This document shows, in pieces, positions 11,933 through 22,844 of a stretch of DNA of 64,000 nt (position 1 is its first letter; the number at the start of each line of letters is the position of its first letter). This DNA is from Chrysogorgia sp. JL179-B06 (Eukaryota; Cnidaria; Anthozoa; Scleralcyonacea; Chrysogorgiidae): NCBI GenBank assembly GCA_035772405.1, contig JAYKKM010000337.1, positions 928,501 to 992,500 of the forward strand, read 5' to 3'. The position numbers and the translations under genes are program-made. The notes below the pieces were generated by a model. It worked only from the letters and a program-made list of their open reading frames with translations, was not told the origin of the DNA and ran no database searches.

Positions 11933-12053
11933 TAGCCTGCGTAGCAGACGGTTGTTTGGGGAGAGTGGGTTATATTCGGGACGCGCGCCTCGCTGTGTTC
12001 CGCGTCCCGAATATAACCCACTCCCCCCAAACAACCGTCTGCTACGCAGGCTA
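11933..12053. mobile_element. Foldback MITE with 53-bp arms and 9-bp direct repeats
   Basis: 11933-11985 and 12001-12053 are inverted repeats with one mismatch over 53 bp, around a 15-nt loop. CCCAAATCT flanks both sides directly (before 11933 and after 12053). Long terminal inverted repeats with a 9-bp target duplication are typical of Mutator-like elements; at 121 bp this is a minimal foldback derivative. Confidence 0.75.
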
Positions 12054-13640
12054 CCCAAATCTTTTTACGAGTTTCAGTCGGCAGAAGTTATATTTTAGTC
12101 TGCAGAAGTTATATTTTAGACGTGTTCGATTTAACACAGACAAGTAGAATCATTAACTTTTAGCACTTATCAGTTTAAATTTATTTCAAACTACCAAATT
12201 TAAGACTCGCAAATCTAATGTTGATGTTAAATGTTTTGTTCATATGTAAATGTAATCAACGAGAGAACACCAAAGACATAAATTTATTAAAATGTCATCA
12301 TGTTTTCATTCCGTATTGAGTGCGCGTTATTAACGTAGGACTAATTAACCATTTCACCAGCTGACCAGGGTCATTTTAGTAGGCACCCAACGGAAAGACA
12401 ATATCGGAAAGACAATATTTTTACAAGCTTCGATCGATAGGATGTAGTCGGTACAAGCTCGTGCGTCAGTCGGTTGAAGTTAGCTTACAGTCTTACACTC
12501 CCCTGTAAAATTTTCTGAGTACGGCCCTGTGTGGGCATTAGGTAGAATACTTAATTAAGGACATTACTACGGAGAGAACTGCGACAAACGCTAACAAAAA
12601 ATTGCACTTTTTTACTTACGAAAGTTATAAAAGGTTTTGCTGTGCAAGCTCATGTGTTAAGTTGTCAAATTGGGGAATAAACATTAAATTTAGCAACGCT
12701 TTTCCTGAATTTTTGGAGGGCTCAGCCCCCCCCCCCCCCCCCCCCCGTTTCATGTGCAGGTAGTGTGACCCTTTTAGTAGGTTTACCCTGAGTGATGGGG
12801 TCACGCTAGGGCTATCTTTTTGTTTATTTAAACCATGTAAACGAGCCTGGTATAAAGTAACCCAGGTTTCGGCGTAAAGTTTGCTAAATATTATTCAGTG
12901 TATTGTCAACAATGGCTTCCCGTGATATCAACGAAAATAATTCGACGACGAATCCGCCAAAATCCCCACTGCGACGACGAACAGCTCTCCTTCGAACATG
13001 TCTGATCACAGCTAAAGCAGTATTGTTTTGGTTAGCTGCCCGAAATGCAAACTGTTATTGTTTCATTTCGTGTTTTCCTAAGCTTCTTACGAATAGCAAA
13101 CAACTCCCTGGCTCCAGCTTAATCGTTAAGAACCTCCGCAGACAAAATAAATATCCCAGCTTCCCATTTAGCTGTTTGTTTGTTTTAAAATTTAAAGACA
13201 TGCCAAGCAGGCTGTCGCCACTCTTGAAATTTAGGATTACTTATGGTATTATCTTTACTTGTCCTTTTCTGTGGGCCTTTTGATGAACTCACTTGAGAGT
13301 CTTTCAGTTGTCGTTCAAGTCTTCTGTCAGTTGACAAATGTACTTAGCAGTGATTACGTGAACAGATTTCACATCTTGGTGTTAACAATCTCATATACAT
13401 TTAGTAAGTAATATCATAACTCGAGATGTATAATTAGATATTAAACCTTTCGCTTAATTGTAATATTATTTGATATTAATTGTAATATTCGTGTTAATGT
13501 TAATATCGAGCGTTATAATAAGCTGCATTGAACTTCTAGATCTTGTAAACATGGGAAGTCGGTCTGTAGTTCGGCCTGTTTTTGAAGTGTACATCCTAAT
13601 GCTGTAACTGGAAACCACTTAAGATTTGTATCAACAAATG
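12054..13640. other. Gene-free stretch
   Basis: No gene could be supported. An ORF at 12903-13283 begins with a plausible ATG context (MASRDINENN from 12912) but has no recognised domain or splice partner. A poly-C tract lies near 12729-12747. GGTTTTGCTGTGCAAGCT near 12633 belongs to the repeat family at 38600-39210. Confidence 0.3.
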
Positions 13641-13649
13641 TTTACCAAC

Positions 13650-13860
13650 AGGGAGACGCAGGTTCAAATCCTGGGTCGGACCACCACTCAGGGTCTTAAA
13701 AATAATTGAGGAGAAAGTGCTGCCTTTGCAATAATAACAGTAAATGGTAAGACTTTCGGGTCTTCTCGGATAACGACCTTAAATCGTAAGCCCTCGGAAC
13801 CCTATCAATACATAGGCTTCTAGCCTGTTGAGGTATTCAGTTTAACCAAAAAGAGTGATA
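13650..13860 (+). repeat. tRNA-related SINE, family C
   Basis: Contains a good B-box (GGTTCAAATCC at about 13670), then the family C body read in plus orientation. This copy shows best that the family has a pol III-type internal promoter element at its 5' end. Confidence 0.65.
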
Positions 13861-13869
13861 AGAGTGATT

Positions 13870-15110
13870 TAGCACTGGGATTCTTAGGGATTTCCTCACT
13901 GGGAATGGGATTAAAATTTCACTGGGAATGGGAAAACTTTAATAAAGAAAGCACGTGATTGGGATTTCAAAATGTGTTGTTAATGGGAGTGGAATTTGCT
14001 GAATTTTATGCGTTGGCTAATGTTCTCTAGACCCCCCTTCAGGACCCTCTTATAATGTTTTTATGAGTTTTTCTGAGTCATTGACAACTTAAAGAACATT
14101 GTCAACAAGTACTTTTTATATCGAAGTATACACTTAGCTAGGAGGAATATAGTAGTTTGCAGCTGTGAAAATACTCATCTGTGAAGCTGTGAAGCATACA
14201 CATTTTTGAATAAACCATGTAAAAACGCCGCCATTTTTAATATCACCGTGACGCATGTTCTGGAAAGTGTTATATTTCGTACTTTTTTTCTTTTTCTTTT
14301 TTTTATTAGATTCGCCATTATAACATAATATATTACGGAGTATAGATATATATTATGGCAGGGTAACCGCAACAGCAAAATGCCAATTACTTTGTGCTTC
14401 CTATCGTGAGGCCTGCATCTGTATTGCCTAGTTTATGTTGTAATAGCGATTACTAAAACTAGAAGTTACTATCGCAAGGAAAGTGCTGCCTCAAAATTCA
14501 AGGCAGTTGTGATATTGTGCCAAATAGCACAAATAAGTGGCGGGCTTATTGAAGTCAACAGATGTAAGTCAACAGAATCAGATGTAAGTTGAACAGTTAA
14601 TATTGAAGTCAACACATGTATAAGTTCAACAGTTGCATAAAAATACAGTTGAACATCAAGATACAATAGTTTTATAACATAGTTCTCTGTACAAGGCTTG
14701 CATAAAAAATGCAGTTAAATATGAACACAAAAAGTTGACATTATAGCAGTCGATAAACTAACAACTGCCAGAGGTTCAGCACTAAAGCAGAACACGTTAT
14801 ATGACGATTGACGAACGAGGCTCTTCGCGAAATATCGTGGCCCTAGTAGCTAAAGAGATTTTATTTTGTTTGCATGCAGGCCGTTGGCGAGTTCTATCCG
14901 AACATTTGATTTAGATAGTTTCCGCATCCGGCGATTATACGAACATCTACGTCATAAAACGTCAAAAATCTGTGGACATCCATGAAAAATCGAGCGTGAT
15001 TTTAATGTAGTAGAGGTCTGGGTACGAGACACAGCACCCAAGTCAAGAAGAAGCACAGCGAACCCTAATTCACCTTTAATACGCTTTACGAGCATTTTTA
15101 CAATCACAAA
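13870..15110. other. Gene-free stretch
   Basis: No gene or recognised element was seen; ORFs at 14175-14378 and 14469-14666 look like chance. Confidence 0.3.
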
Positions 15111-15114
15111 CTTA

Positions 15115-15625
15115 TTTTATTTATTTTATTAGATTTATCACTCTTAGGTGAACGGAATACCCCAACAGGCAACAGGCTAGAAGCCCAATTGATAAGGGTT
15201 CCGAGGGCCTACGATTTAAGGTCGTTATGCGAATTTAAGGTCGTTACCATTTGCTGGTATTAGAGACGTTTAGATTTGAGGACGAAGACGAGTACGGAGA
15301 CGAGTTTACCATTGCGCATGGTTCTTTTCCATTGTTGTTTCTCCACTGCGCAGAAAAGTTCGTCTTCGTACTCGTACTCGTACTCAATCTAAAGGTCGCT
15401 ATTATTGCAAAGACAGCACTTTCTCCTCAATTATTATTAAGACCCGGTCCCTGAGTGGTGGTCCAACCCAGCTCATAGACATGATTGAGTATGAGTATGA
15501 TTTAGTTTATAGTTGATCACGCAGGATAAGGTTACCCTATTTATCCAAGCCAGAGGCTCATGTTTTAAGCGTTCGACTATTCAGTTTATCACTCTTAGGT
15601 GAACGGAAAACCCAACTGATAAGGA
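15115..15625 (-). repeat. tRNA-related SINE family C copies, split by a MITE
   Basis: One copy runs about 15115-15475 and is interrupted by a nested element at 15263-15399. A second partial copy follows at about 15480-15625. Both carry ATCACTCTTAGGTGAACGG. Confidence 0.6.
15263..15399. mobile_element. Nested MITE with 5-bp duplication TATTA
   Basis: It interrupts the SINE between TATTA (15258-15262) and TATTA (15400-15404). The ends GAGACGTTTAGATT and GCGACCTTTAGATT (complement of the right end) are inverted repeats with two mismatches. Removing it restores the uninterrupted SINE sequence seen at 28160-28200. Confidence 0.65.
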
Positions 15626-15639
15626 TTCCTTGGTAATAT

Positions 15640-15850
15640 TTGGCATTTCACTCGATCAAACTACATTTTGAAAGGATTTATGGTGAAGGAAAATTTCGAG
15701 TGTTGGAATACATACATTTTAAGACCAAACCGGGACCAGTTGCGAAAAATGCAACTTCAAGGCCTTCCGGCTGGAATTGAACCCGCGACCCTGCGATGCT
15801 AGTGTAGTGCTCTGACCACTGAGCTACGGAAGCCGTTGCCGAGAGCCTAG
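15640..15850 (-). repeat. tRNA-Ala-like SINE with inverted-repeat end (family B)
   Basis: On the minus strand GGCTTCCGTAGCTCAGTGGT begins a tRNA-like fold. Its anticodon loop CTAGTAT or CTAGCAT would present AGC in the better copies. The flank GGATTTATGGTGAAGGAAAA is shared with copies at 27360-27665 and 43310-43650. Confidence 0.65.
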
Positions 15851-16824
15851 TCACGAGTTCTGTATATATGGTGGTGGTAATGCCGATGTGTGGTAACCAC
15901 TGTAGACCACAACAGCTGGTTACATATCTACGATATCCCAGTTATTTAGGTCACATAGTTTTATCTAAATTTTCTGTTACCACTAATGTCTTTTAACACA
16001 GCATGCACAACAGGCTTGCCTCTTGAGCGGTCTTAATACAGCTCTTTCAGCAGTCTGATTGATTCTTGAGTGGTCTTTACAAACCACTTAAACACCGGTC
16101 ATTACAAAACAACTAAATGTTCCCTTTTACTGACATGATTATAAAACATACACCAGAGATCGGATTCGATCTGGAGTACATAAACGTGATTGAAAGCCAC
16201 AAATAGACGCAGCTGTCGCCTCGTGCAGGTATAAACAGCTTGCCGTGCGGCCAAGAACTGCATGCGGTCGAACCAAGATAGAATTTCATCCATCATTCGT
16301 GGGAAAAATAGATCCTTCCGTGTCTTAACTATTGTTGGTGGTGTTGGCGAATTGGAGGGGTAATATGGCGTAGCGATCTGATATGGCGATGTTAGAAATG
16401 ACGTTAGATCTTTCTGATAGGGTGTTGACGATTTTTGTTCAGTGTTTCGTCTTTTGGGGCGTTAAGCAAACAATTGGTTAGGTTTTTAGACAGCAACAGC
16501 TGTGTAGTCGCTCTGTGTGGTCGACAAGCTGTGTGTTGCTGCTGTTGTCTCGCATTAAAAATATATTAAGCTGTTTAATGGAGTTCTGGAGGCTAGCTAA
16601 GAGTAAACCTGTCTCGCGTTGGTGATAACGCGAGCTTGTTTCCACATATGATCTTACAGTTAATGATACAAACTGAATCAGGAATTAGGGTAAGACTAAT
16701 CTGCATACTTCAAGTGTAGCCACATTTCGTGGAATAGATATAGATAGAAAATCTTTATTTAATTAGTGTTATCCAGTTAGCGAGCAGTTTTCGTTGTTAT
16801 CGTTAGCGGCTGACACAAAAAGTA
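15850..16824. other. Gene-free stretch
   Basis: No gene or repeat was recognised. Confidence 0.3.
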
Positions 16825-17145
16825 TTAAGGTGGTCGATAGTCTAAATCACGAGAAATTGCATTTTCCCCCCAGTAAAGGTTTTGTAATGCAGACCTGTGT
16901 TTCATTTTAGTTCATTGCATAGCTCTAGCGGTGGTCTTGATTATTGAAACGTTTCACACTTGTAGCATTTGTATATCTAGAGAAATTGTGTTTATGATAA
17001 GCGGCAGATTTTATGCAAATTAGTTTTCTGGATTTATTGGAAACACGATTTCTCCACTCAGGTAAACTTTGAGGGTATAAAACTTTTCAGTAAACAAGAC
17101 CACCACTAGAGCTATGCAATGAACCACGATGAAGCTCAGCTTTTA
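16825..17145. mobile_element. TTAA-flanked foldback MITE, family F (right end lost)
   Basis: Starts TTAAGGTGGTCGATAGTC and matches the complete copy at 24744-25110 through its centre and part of the right arm. The right terminus is lost where LINE-derived sequence begins. Confidence 0.6.
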
Positions 17146-17149
17146 ATTT

Positions 17150-17330
17150 ACTCTGGTGATGAATTTCAGAGTTTTGGAGCGGCAACCGAGAATGTTCTTT
17201 CTCCAAGTGCAAGTAAGGTTATATGAAGTCAGTAAATTGCTGATAGAAATAGGTGCCTGGCCATGTAAAGATTTGTAAAGTAATCAACAGTATTTCAGTG
17301 AAAACAGTCCTTGTACTTATTAACAGCTGT
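17150..17330 (-). mobile_element. LINE C-terminal fragment
   Basis: Read on the minus strand, this is a decayed version of the conserved LINE 3' coding block, including a HGQAPISI-like stretch from ATGGCCAGGCACC. It is similar to 56076-56387. Confidence 0.5.
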
Positions 17331-17400
17331 TTACTGTATATCAGCATGGCAACTTGAAAATATTAGAAGTTGCATGCCTGCGATTTTCTTGTTTTAACAT

Positions 17401-18140
17401 AGGAGGTGTGTCGGGAAGCTATTTAATACTGTGCTGTGCGCAATTTGGGGGGTTTCATTCAAGCTGTGAAATTTTAATTCTGGCAAACGGATAACCTTTG
17501 TTCTCCATCTGATCGAGTCTCAGTAGCTCAATGTTAGAGCGTCTCACTCATGGCAATCAGAAGGTTACAGCTTCATCTATTTATCGCGTTGGATGGCTGG
17601 TTGTGACGACACTTTTCGTGACGACACTTGGAAACCATTTCAGTTCTTTTATTTCAATAAGTTCTGTTTCTCGGCTTTTATTATTTGGAGCTTTTCCTCT
17701 AGGCAAAGATTGCACCGTCTTGCTCCGCTCGTTGCGTGGGGCGGTGCGTCTTAATATGGACCAGTTGATTGTAAATGGGTTTTTTCCTTCTTTTTAACTG
17801 TCAAACGTGTTTAGAAAGTTCAGTTTCATTTGAATATTTCTCGTATCTATTTATCGTATCGATCCAACCACCGAAGATACCCTTCCATACACTAAATTTT
17901 GTAGTGCAAACAGCAGGTAACAGAGTGCTCAATACCTTGACGGTGGAGCGTAATAGAGTACAGTAAAAAGATGATAATGTTAACACTGAGTAAGTTCCGC
18001 ATCTGTTCATCTATTTATCGCGCCAATTAAGGTTACACAGGAGGTGTCCCTAATAAGGTGTGAACAAGCTATTTAGTGCTGTGAGCAATTTGGGGGGTTT
18101 AGTTCAAGCTATGAAACTTTTTTCAAATCTGGCAAACATA
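17401..18140 (+). repeat. Direct duplication around a SINE fragment
   Basis: The block with GCAATTTGGGGGGTTT occurs near 17440 and again near 18088, with similar surroundings (AGGAGGTGT before and TCTGGCAAAC after). A tRNA-like SINE fragment (AGTCTCAGTAGCTCAATG) starts at about 17516 between them. Confidence 0.5.
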
Positions 18141-18144
18141 TATT

Positions 18145-18183
<39 letters not shown>
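18141..18183. repeat. (AAT)n microsatellite
   Basis: About 13 uninterrupted AAT units at the 3' border of a LINE fragment. Confidence 0.9.
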
Positions 18184-18184
<1 letters not shown>

Positions 18185-18797
18185 GAAACTTTATTCATTT
18201 ATGATTAACGTATACTACAGTGATAAACCTGTCTTTTACAGGTAGTCTACCAATGTCTACTTGAATTAACACTATATGGTATAACAATATTAGTATGACA
18301 TTAAAGTCGGGTCATCCCATTCTTTGTTACGTTTACAAAATATATAGTACGATGTCCTTATGCAAGTGTTCATTATTTTCTGAGTATAGTACTTTCTACA
18401 TCGTTCGTCAAATTTCAGGTCTTTCAGCATTTCAATAAAGTCTACAGATGACTGATTAAACACTCCAAGCGAACTGATAGATAAATTTATAAATTTCACT
18501 TTTTCATAATTTTTGTGCTGTTCGTTAATAAGTTCAAGATATTTTTGTCTCTTACGGGTTGCATTAGTAAGAAGATTAGATTCAAAACCAACAGTCAGTT
18601 CGAGTATGTAGATGTATTTGTTTTCGATTGTTACCAGAAGATCAGGGCGCAACCTATCTCCGGTGATAACAGATGGACTGATGAAGCCAGGTAGGTCAGC
18701 ATAAAGGTTAATAGAGTGTTGTACGGATTTAAGAGAGGTTGCAATGAAATTAAGAACGGAATCGTGTCGCCACGTAAAACGTCCTTCGTTTAGGCAT
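18184..18797 (-). mobile_element. LINE fragment with restriction-like endonuclease domain
   Basis: The minus-strand frame 18290-18800 gives a domain containing GRFTWRHDSVL, then DLPGFISPSVITGDRLRPDL and YIYILELTVGF. The spaced PD...E-L-T pattern fits the PD-(D/E)XK nuclease found at the C-terminus of R2/R4/NeSL-type LINEs. The piece is bounded by (AAT)n tracts on both sides. The poly-Tyr start of the longer open frame is only translated microsatellite. Confidence 0.7.
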
Positions 18798-18814
18798 GAA
18801 TAATAATAATAATG

Positions 18815-18871
<57 letters not shown>
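18798..18871. repeat. (AAT)n microsatellite
   Basis: About 24 units with one or two interruptions, between two LINE fragments. Confidence 0.9.
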
Positions 18872-18874
<3 letters not shown>

Positions 18875-18879
18875 TATAT

Positions 18880-19475
18880 AAATATACAATTATAAATCTC
18901 ACTAATAACTAAAAACACCTAAAAGCCCTAAAATGCGTGATGATTCAAACGCCATTCACTAAATGTACGTGTCCGGCATCAATGTCTTTAAATAGCGTTG
19001 TCGCTTAAAAAACCTCTGCTGTAACAGAGTTTAATTTGAACTCGTCTATATGTTCGTCTTTCGCTCGAAATGGCGATCTAGATCCTCTCGTGCATAAATG
19101 CACGGACTTCAAAATTTCGAAAGACAATCTTGTTCTGATCCAGGTAATAACGGTTGCATAGTCTTCTCCGTTTTTCATAGACAATTTCTCGGCAAGATGC
19201 TTTAGGAATTTCTGGCATTCATCCCCCATTCCTCCATTCGTTCCAAAAACCAAAGGCGTAAATGTACCCATCTCCACATCTAAAATTCTCTGTTGGTACT
19301 TTCTTTTCTTCTCGGCTTCTTGTTCCTTAAAGATAACAGATGTGGCTTTGTTTTGATGACATTTGGAGTTTACATGCGATACACGAACGTCAAAAAATGA
19401 TGTAACTCCTCTTGCCCAAAACTCGCCAGCTTTGATATCCAATCGCGCATCCGGGCTTCTGTTGGTGTATGTTGG

Positions 19476-19476
<1 letters not shown>
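18880..19476 (-). mobile_element. Second LINE fragment of restriction-endonuclease type
   Basis: The minus-strand frame 19005-19442 contains GEFWARGVTSFFDVRV, then FTPLVFGTNGGMGDECQKF and IRTRLSFEILKSVHLC. This is a C-terminal domain that recurs in invertebrate retroelement proteins. It abuts (AAT)n at both ends, like its neighbours. Confidence 0.6.
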
Positions 19477-19537
<61 letters not shown>

Positions 19538-19553
19538 TAATAATAATAATGAT
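19477..19553. repeat. (AAT)n microsatellite
   Basis: About 25 units with small interruptions, at the junction of a minus-strand and a plus-strand LINE fragment. Confidence 0.9.
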
Positions 19554-19555
19554 GG

Positions 19556-20310
19556 AGGAACAAGATGGAGAAATAAGAAGATGTATGGTTAGTTCGTCAG
19601 GGAAGCAAGTGAAGACATTGACAAGGAGATGATGTGGCGATGGCTGAAAAATAGTGATCTAAAGCCAGGAACAGAGGCTTTGATATGTGCAGCCCAGGAA
19701 CAGGTATTAAGAACTAACTACATCAAGTTCAACATACACAAGACAGTAGATTCACCGCCTGTACAGGCTCTGTGGAGAAAAGGAGAAAGCGTGGGACACT
19801 TAATCAGTGAATGTACAAAGCTTGCTCAAAGAGAGTACAAACGACGCCATGACAATGTTGCAAGGATTATTCATTGGACACTATGTGGAAAATATGGCCT
19901 AGAAAGAGTAGACAAATGGTACCAGCATACCGCCGAAGGAGTGGTGGAATCAAATCAGATAAAGATGCTTTGGGATTTTATGATTCAATGTGACCACTAC
20001 ATAGAGTGTAGGAGACCAGATATAATCATAGTAGACAAAAAAGAACGGAAATGCATGATAATCGATATTGCTATCCCGGGAGACAACAGAGTCGGAAAGA
20101 AGGAAGGAGAAAAGATAGAGAAATATGATGAATTGAAGCGAGAGGTTAAACGACTGTGGTCGATGAGGAAGGTGGACGTAGTTCCAGTTGTAGTTGGAGC
20201 TCTAGGAGCGTGAGTAAAAAGTTTGAACAGTGGATAGAAAAGATTGGAGTCAAGGTGAAGATTGAGCAAACCCAGCGACGCTACTTGGAACAGCAAGGAT
20301 TCTAAGAAAA
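19556..20310 (+). mobile_element. LINE 3' end with CCHC-like motif and nuclease domain
   Basis: The frame 19629-20213 has a zinc-knuckle-like stretch (GHLISECTKLAQREYKRRHD), then RRPDIIIVDKK and MIIDIAIPGD, a PD-(D/E)XK-like pair, ending VVPVVVGALGA. This layout is typical of the C-terminus of R4/Dong-like LINEs. An (AAT)n tract borders it upstream and another lies about 100 bp downstream, as expected for TAA-repeat-targeting elements. It is 5'-truncated. Confidence 0.7.
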
Positions 20311-20407
20311 ACATTAGAAAGCTAAACAACCCAGTGTCACCTTAGTCTACTGGGTGTAGACAGCTGCGATGAACACCAACCGAACATCAAGTTGTGCGAA
20401 GAAGACA

Positions 20408-20525
20408 AATAATAATAATAATAATAATAATAATTATTATTATTATTATAATAATAATAATAATAATAATAATGAAATTTTATTAAATGTTTTTCTTTTC
20501 TACATATACAATTATAAATCTCGCT

Positions 20526-20575
<50 letters not shown>
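20408..20575. repeat. (AAT)n / (ATT)n tracts
   Basis: Two tracts (20408-20475 and 20527-20575), the first switching from AAT to ATT and back. CATATACAATTATAAATCTC between them also occurs beside the tract at 18871. Confidence 0.85.
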
Positions 20576-20577
<2 letters not shown>

Positions 20578-20579
20578 TA

Positions 20580-22844
20580 AGTGCACAATCCGATTACAAT
20601 GTTGTCAATATCATCAAATTGTTTTAGTTTTTCTGAATGTTTTGTAAGCTGTACGACCACAACCAAATCATTCGAATACTCTATCATAGAGACTAATAGT
20701 TATATTTTCATAAGAAAACTACTTGCAAGTAACTGAAAGCAACCACAAATATTGACTTTATTTGATAAAAGTACAAGTACTTACTGTGCGAATGTTACTC
20801 GTATACGGTTTTTACTCAATTGACGCCTTAAAAACATCTTGTTTCGTTATAAAACAATTGAAAATTGTGCTTCCCAGTTTAAAATTAGCTTTTAATTGCA
20901 AAGATAGTGGAATTAATGAAAAAAACTTAAAGCAAATCTTTAGTGTATTCACCGAGCTCTGCTGCACTAGTTATTGTATATATTATGTTCCTACACCGTT
21001 TGATACAGTGCCAAAGGATATTATTGCCAAGCGATCTCGGTCTATTTCCAAGAGACTTCGGTCTGTTAATCAATAACAATTTTCAAATCTTTATTAAAAT
21101 CGTTTAATCCTTTCCGGTGTTACACTCGCAACTGTGTCATTTTCAATGAAGTGCAATATTTGTCGCAGTTCACAATTACACCTCTAATAACCCCGGTCAT
21201 TGGTGAAAATGACACCTTGCAGAGATGATCAAATACAGCCATTGTCAGTGGCGTGATTCGCCAGACAACATGTCCGTGTGGTTCTCTTGGCTTCGAGCGC
21301 GTGCTATGATTGTGTGAGCCGTTATAATATCGCCATAAATGTTTAAGGAGGCGGTCTTTTGCATGGACTAAGGCCGCAATTACACCAGACGATTATTTTG
21401 AAATTCGTTTTGGCTATCGACACAGCAATTTCAAAATGGTGGTTTTTTTGAGGCCGAAACGTCGCTAGCAGTTATATTTTCATCTCAATTAGTTTATCAT
21501 TCTTAGTTCCTTTGCATATATACAATCGCTTGAGGAATTATTGTGAAACAAACTGACAATCTGTATACAACTTTTGCTTAATTCCGTTGTAGATTTGTGT
21601 TGTAAGTTTTTGATCCCATATCGAAAACTTTTAATGCTTCGGCAACGCAACTGCTAACACCATTGCGATAGACAACATCATTTTGTCGAATGGTGTAACC
21701 GTGGCTTATTAAAACACAAAATGAAATCTTAACTAAACGGCTCTGATTTCTGAGCAACCGATATGTATACAGTACATGCAGAATTGGTTTCTTTTTTCGC
21801 TTTCTTGCCAAGATTCTGATCGTTGATTTTCGTCGACAAATTATATATCGCTTTGTCGAACCGCAGTGACTGTCTTGAGTTTTTTCTATATTGCAAATCA
21901 CTATAAGGCTTAGCATAATTGATGAGCCAATATTGTTCGGGTCACCCAGACGCTATTTATCGAATTAATCAAAAATTCTCCCCATCTCATGCGGTCTCTG
22001 TTGCAAATACCATGCCGACACTGACGACAACCTGGTAAGGAATCGACGAAAGAGAATGCAGCCATGGTGGAATTGGCGGTATTAAGACAGCTTAGGGTGG
22101 AAGAAATTCGATCTGTACGCAGGCTAGTCACAGCTAGGTTTTATTCTTTGTCTAAGTCCATTTTTGGGTAAATTTAACTTATATTCTTTTCGACTGACCT
22201 TTGTTGTGAGGTTTTGTGATTTTATATATATATACCTGTTTTATATGTGTACGGTAAACCTAAAAATACAACGGGTTTTTGGAAAGCGCATGTCACTATA
22301 TATACAGAGAGAGAGAGGGGATGATGTTTTTGCTGTCACGTTTTGTGATACGATTTGATTTGATTTATATTAGTTTGCTTTCGGCGTTGCTCTAAAGACC
22401 CTTACACGCCCAATCTTTCCTTGATGCGTTCTCCTTGACAAACTAATTGATTAGCTCACTACGCATGTACGACACAAGCTGACAATAATTTCATTGACAA
22501 GGGCCTCATGTTCAAAAGCTAGGAGGAACTTGTACATGGTCGTTAAGGAAAGCTTGACAATTAAGAAATAGACGTGGTAGGTCAATGAGCACAGCAGGTA
22601 TATAATTCATTCGCGAGCATTGCTTTATAAGAAAATCCATTTCATTACACATACCTATAGAAAACTAGTCTGGAATAAATTGTTCGTCGTGTAACATACA
22701 CGAGCATGTAAAAGTATAAAACTCTAGCAAGGAGCAGTAGCTGTCAAGAAAAATTGGTCATCAATGTACGCGCGGCTTAAGCGCATGACTTGCTGTCGCT
22801 AACAATGGCGTATACTTTGGGTTTTTTCCTTGTATTTTCCACAG
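20580..22844. other. Intergenic; possible promoter or 5' UTR exon of the adhesion gene
   Basis: No coding exon was found. The acceptor-like CTTGTATTTTCCACAG at 22829-22844 suggests that a non-coding first exon of the contactin-like gene lies somewhere upstream, but I cannot place it. ORFs at 20762-21076 and 21578-21916 show no recognised domain. Confidence 0.35.

Noticed and set aside
12903..13283. Possible first exon starting MASRDINENN
   Set aside because: No domain, no convincing donor, no downstream partner exon; left as undecided non-coding.
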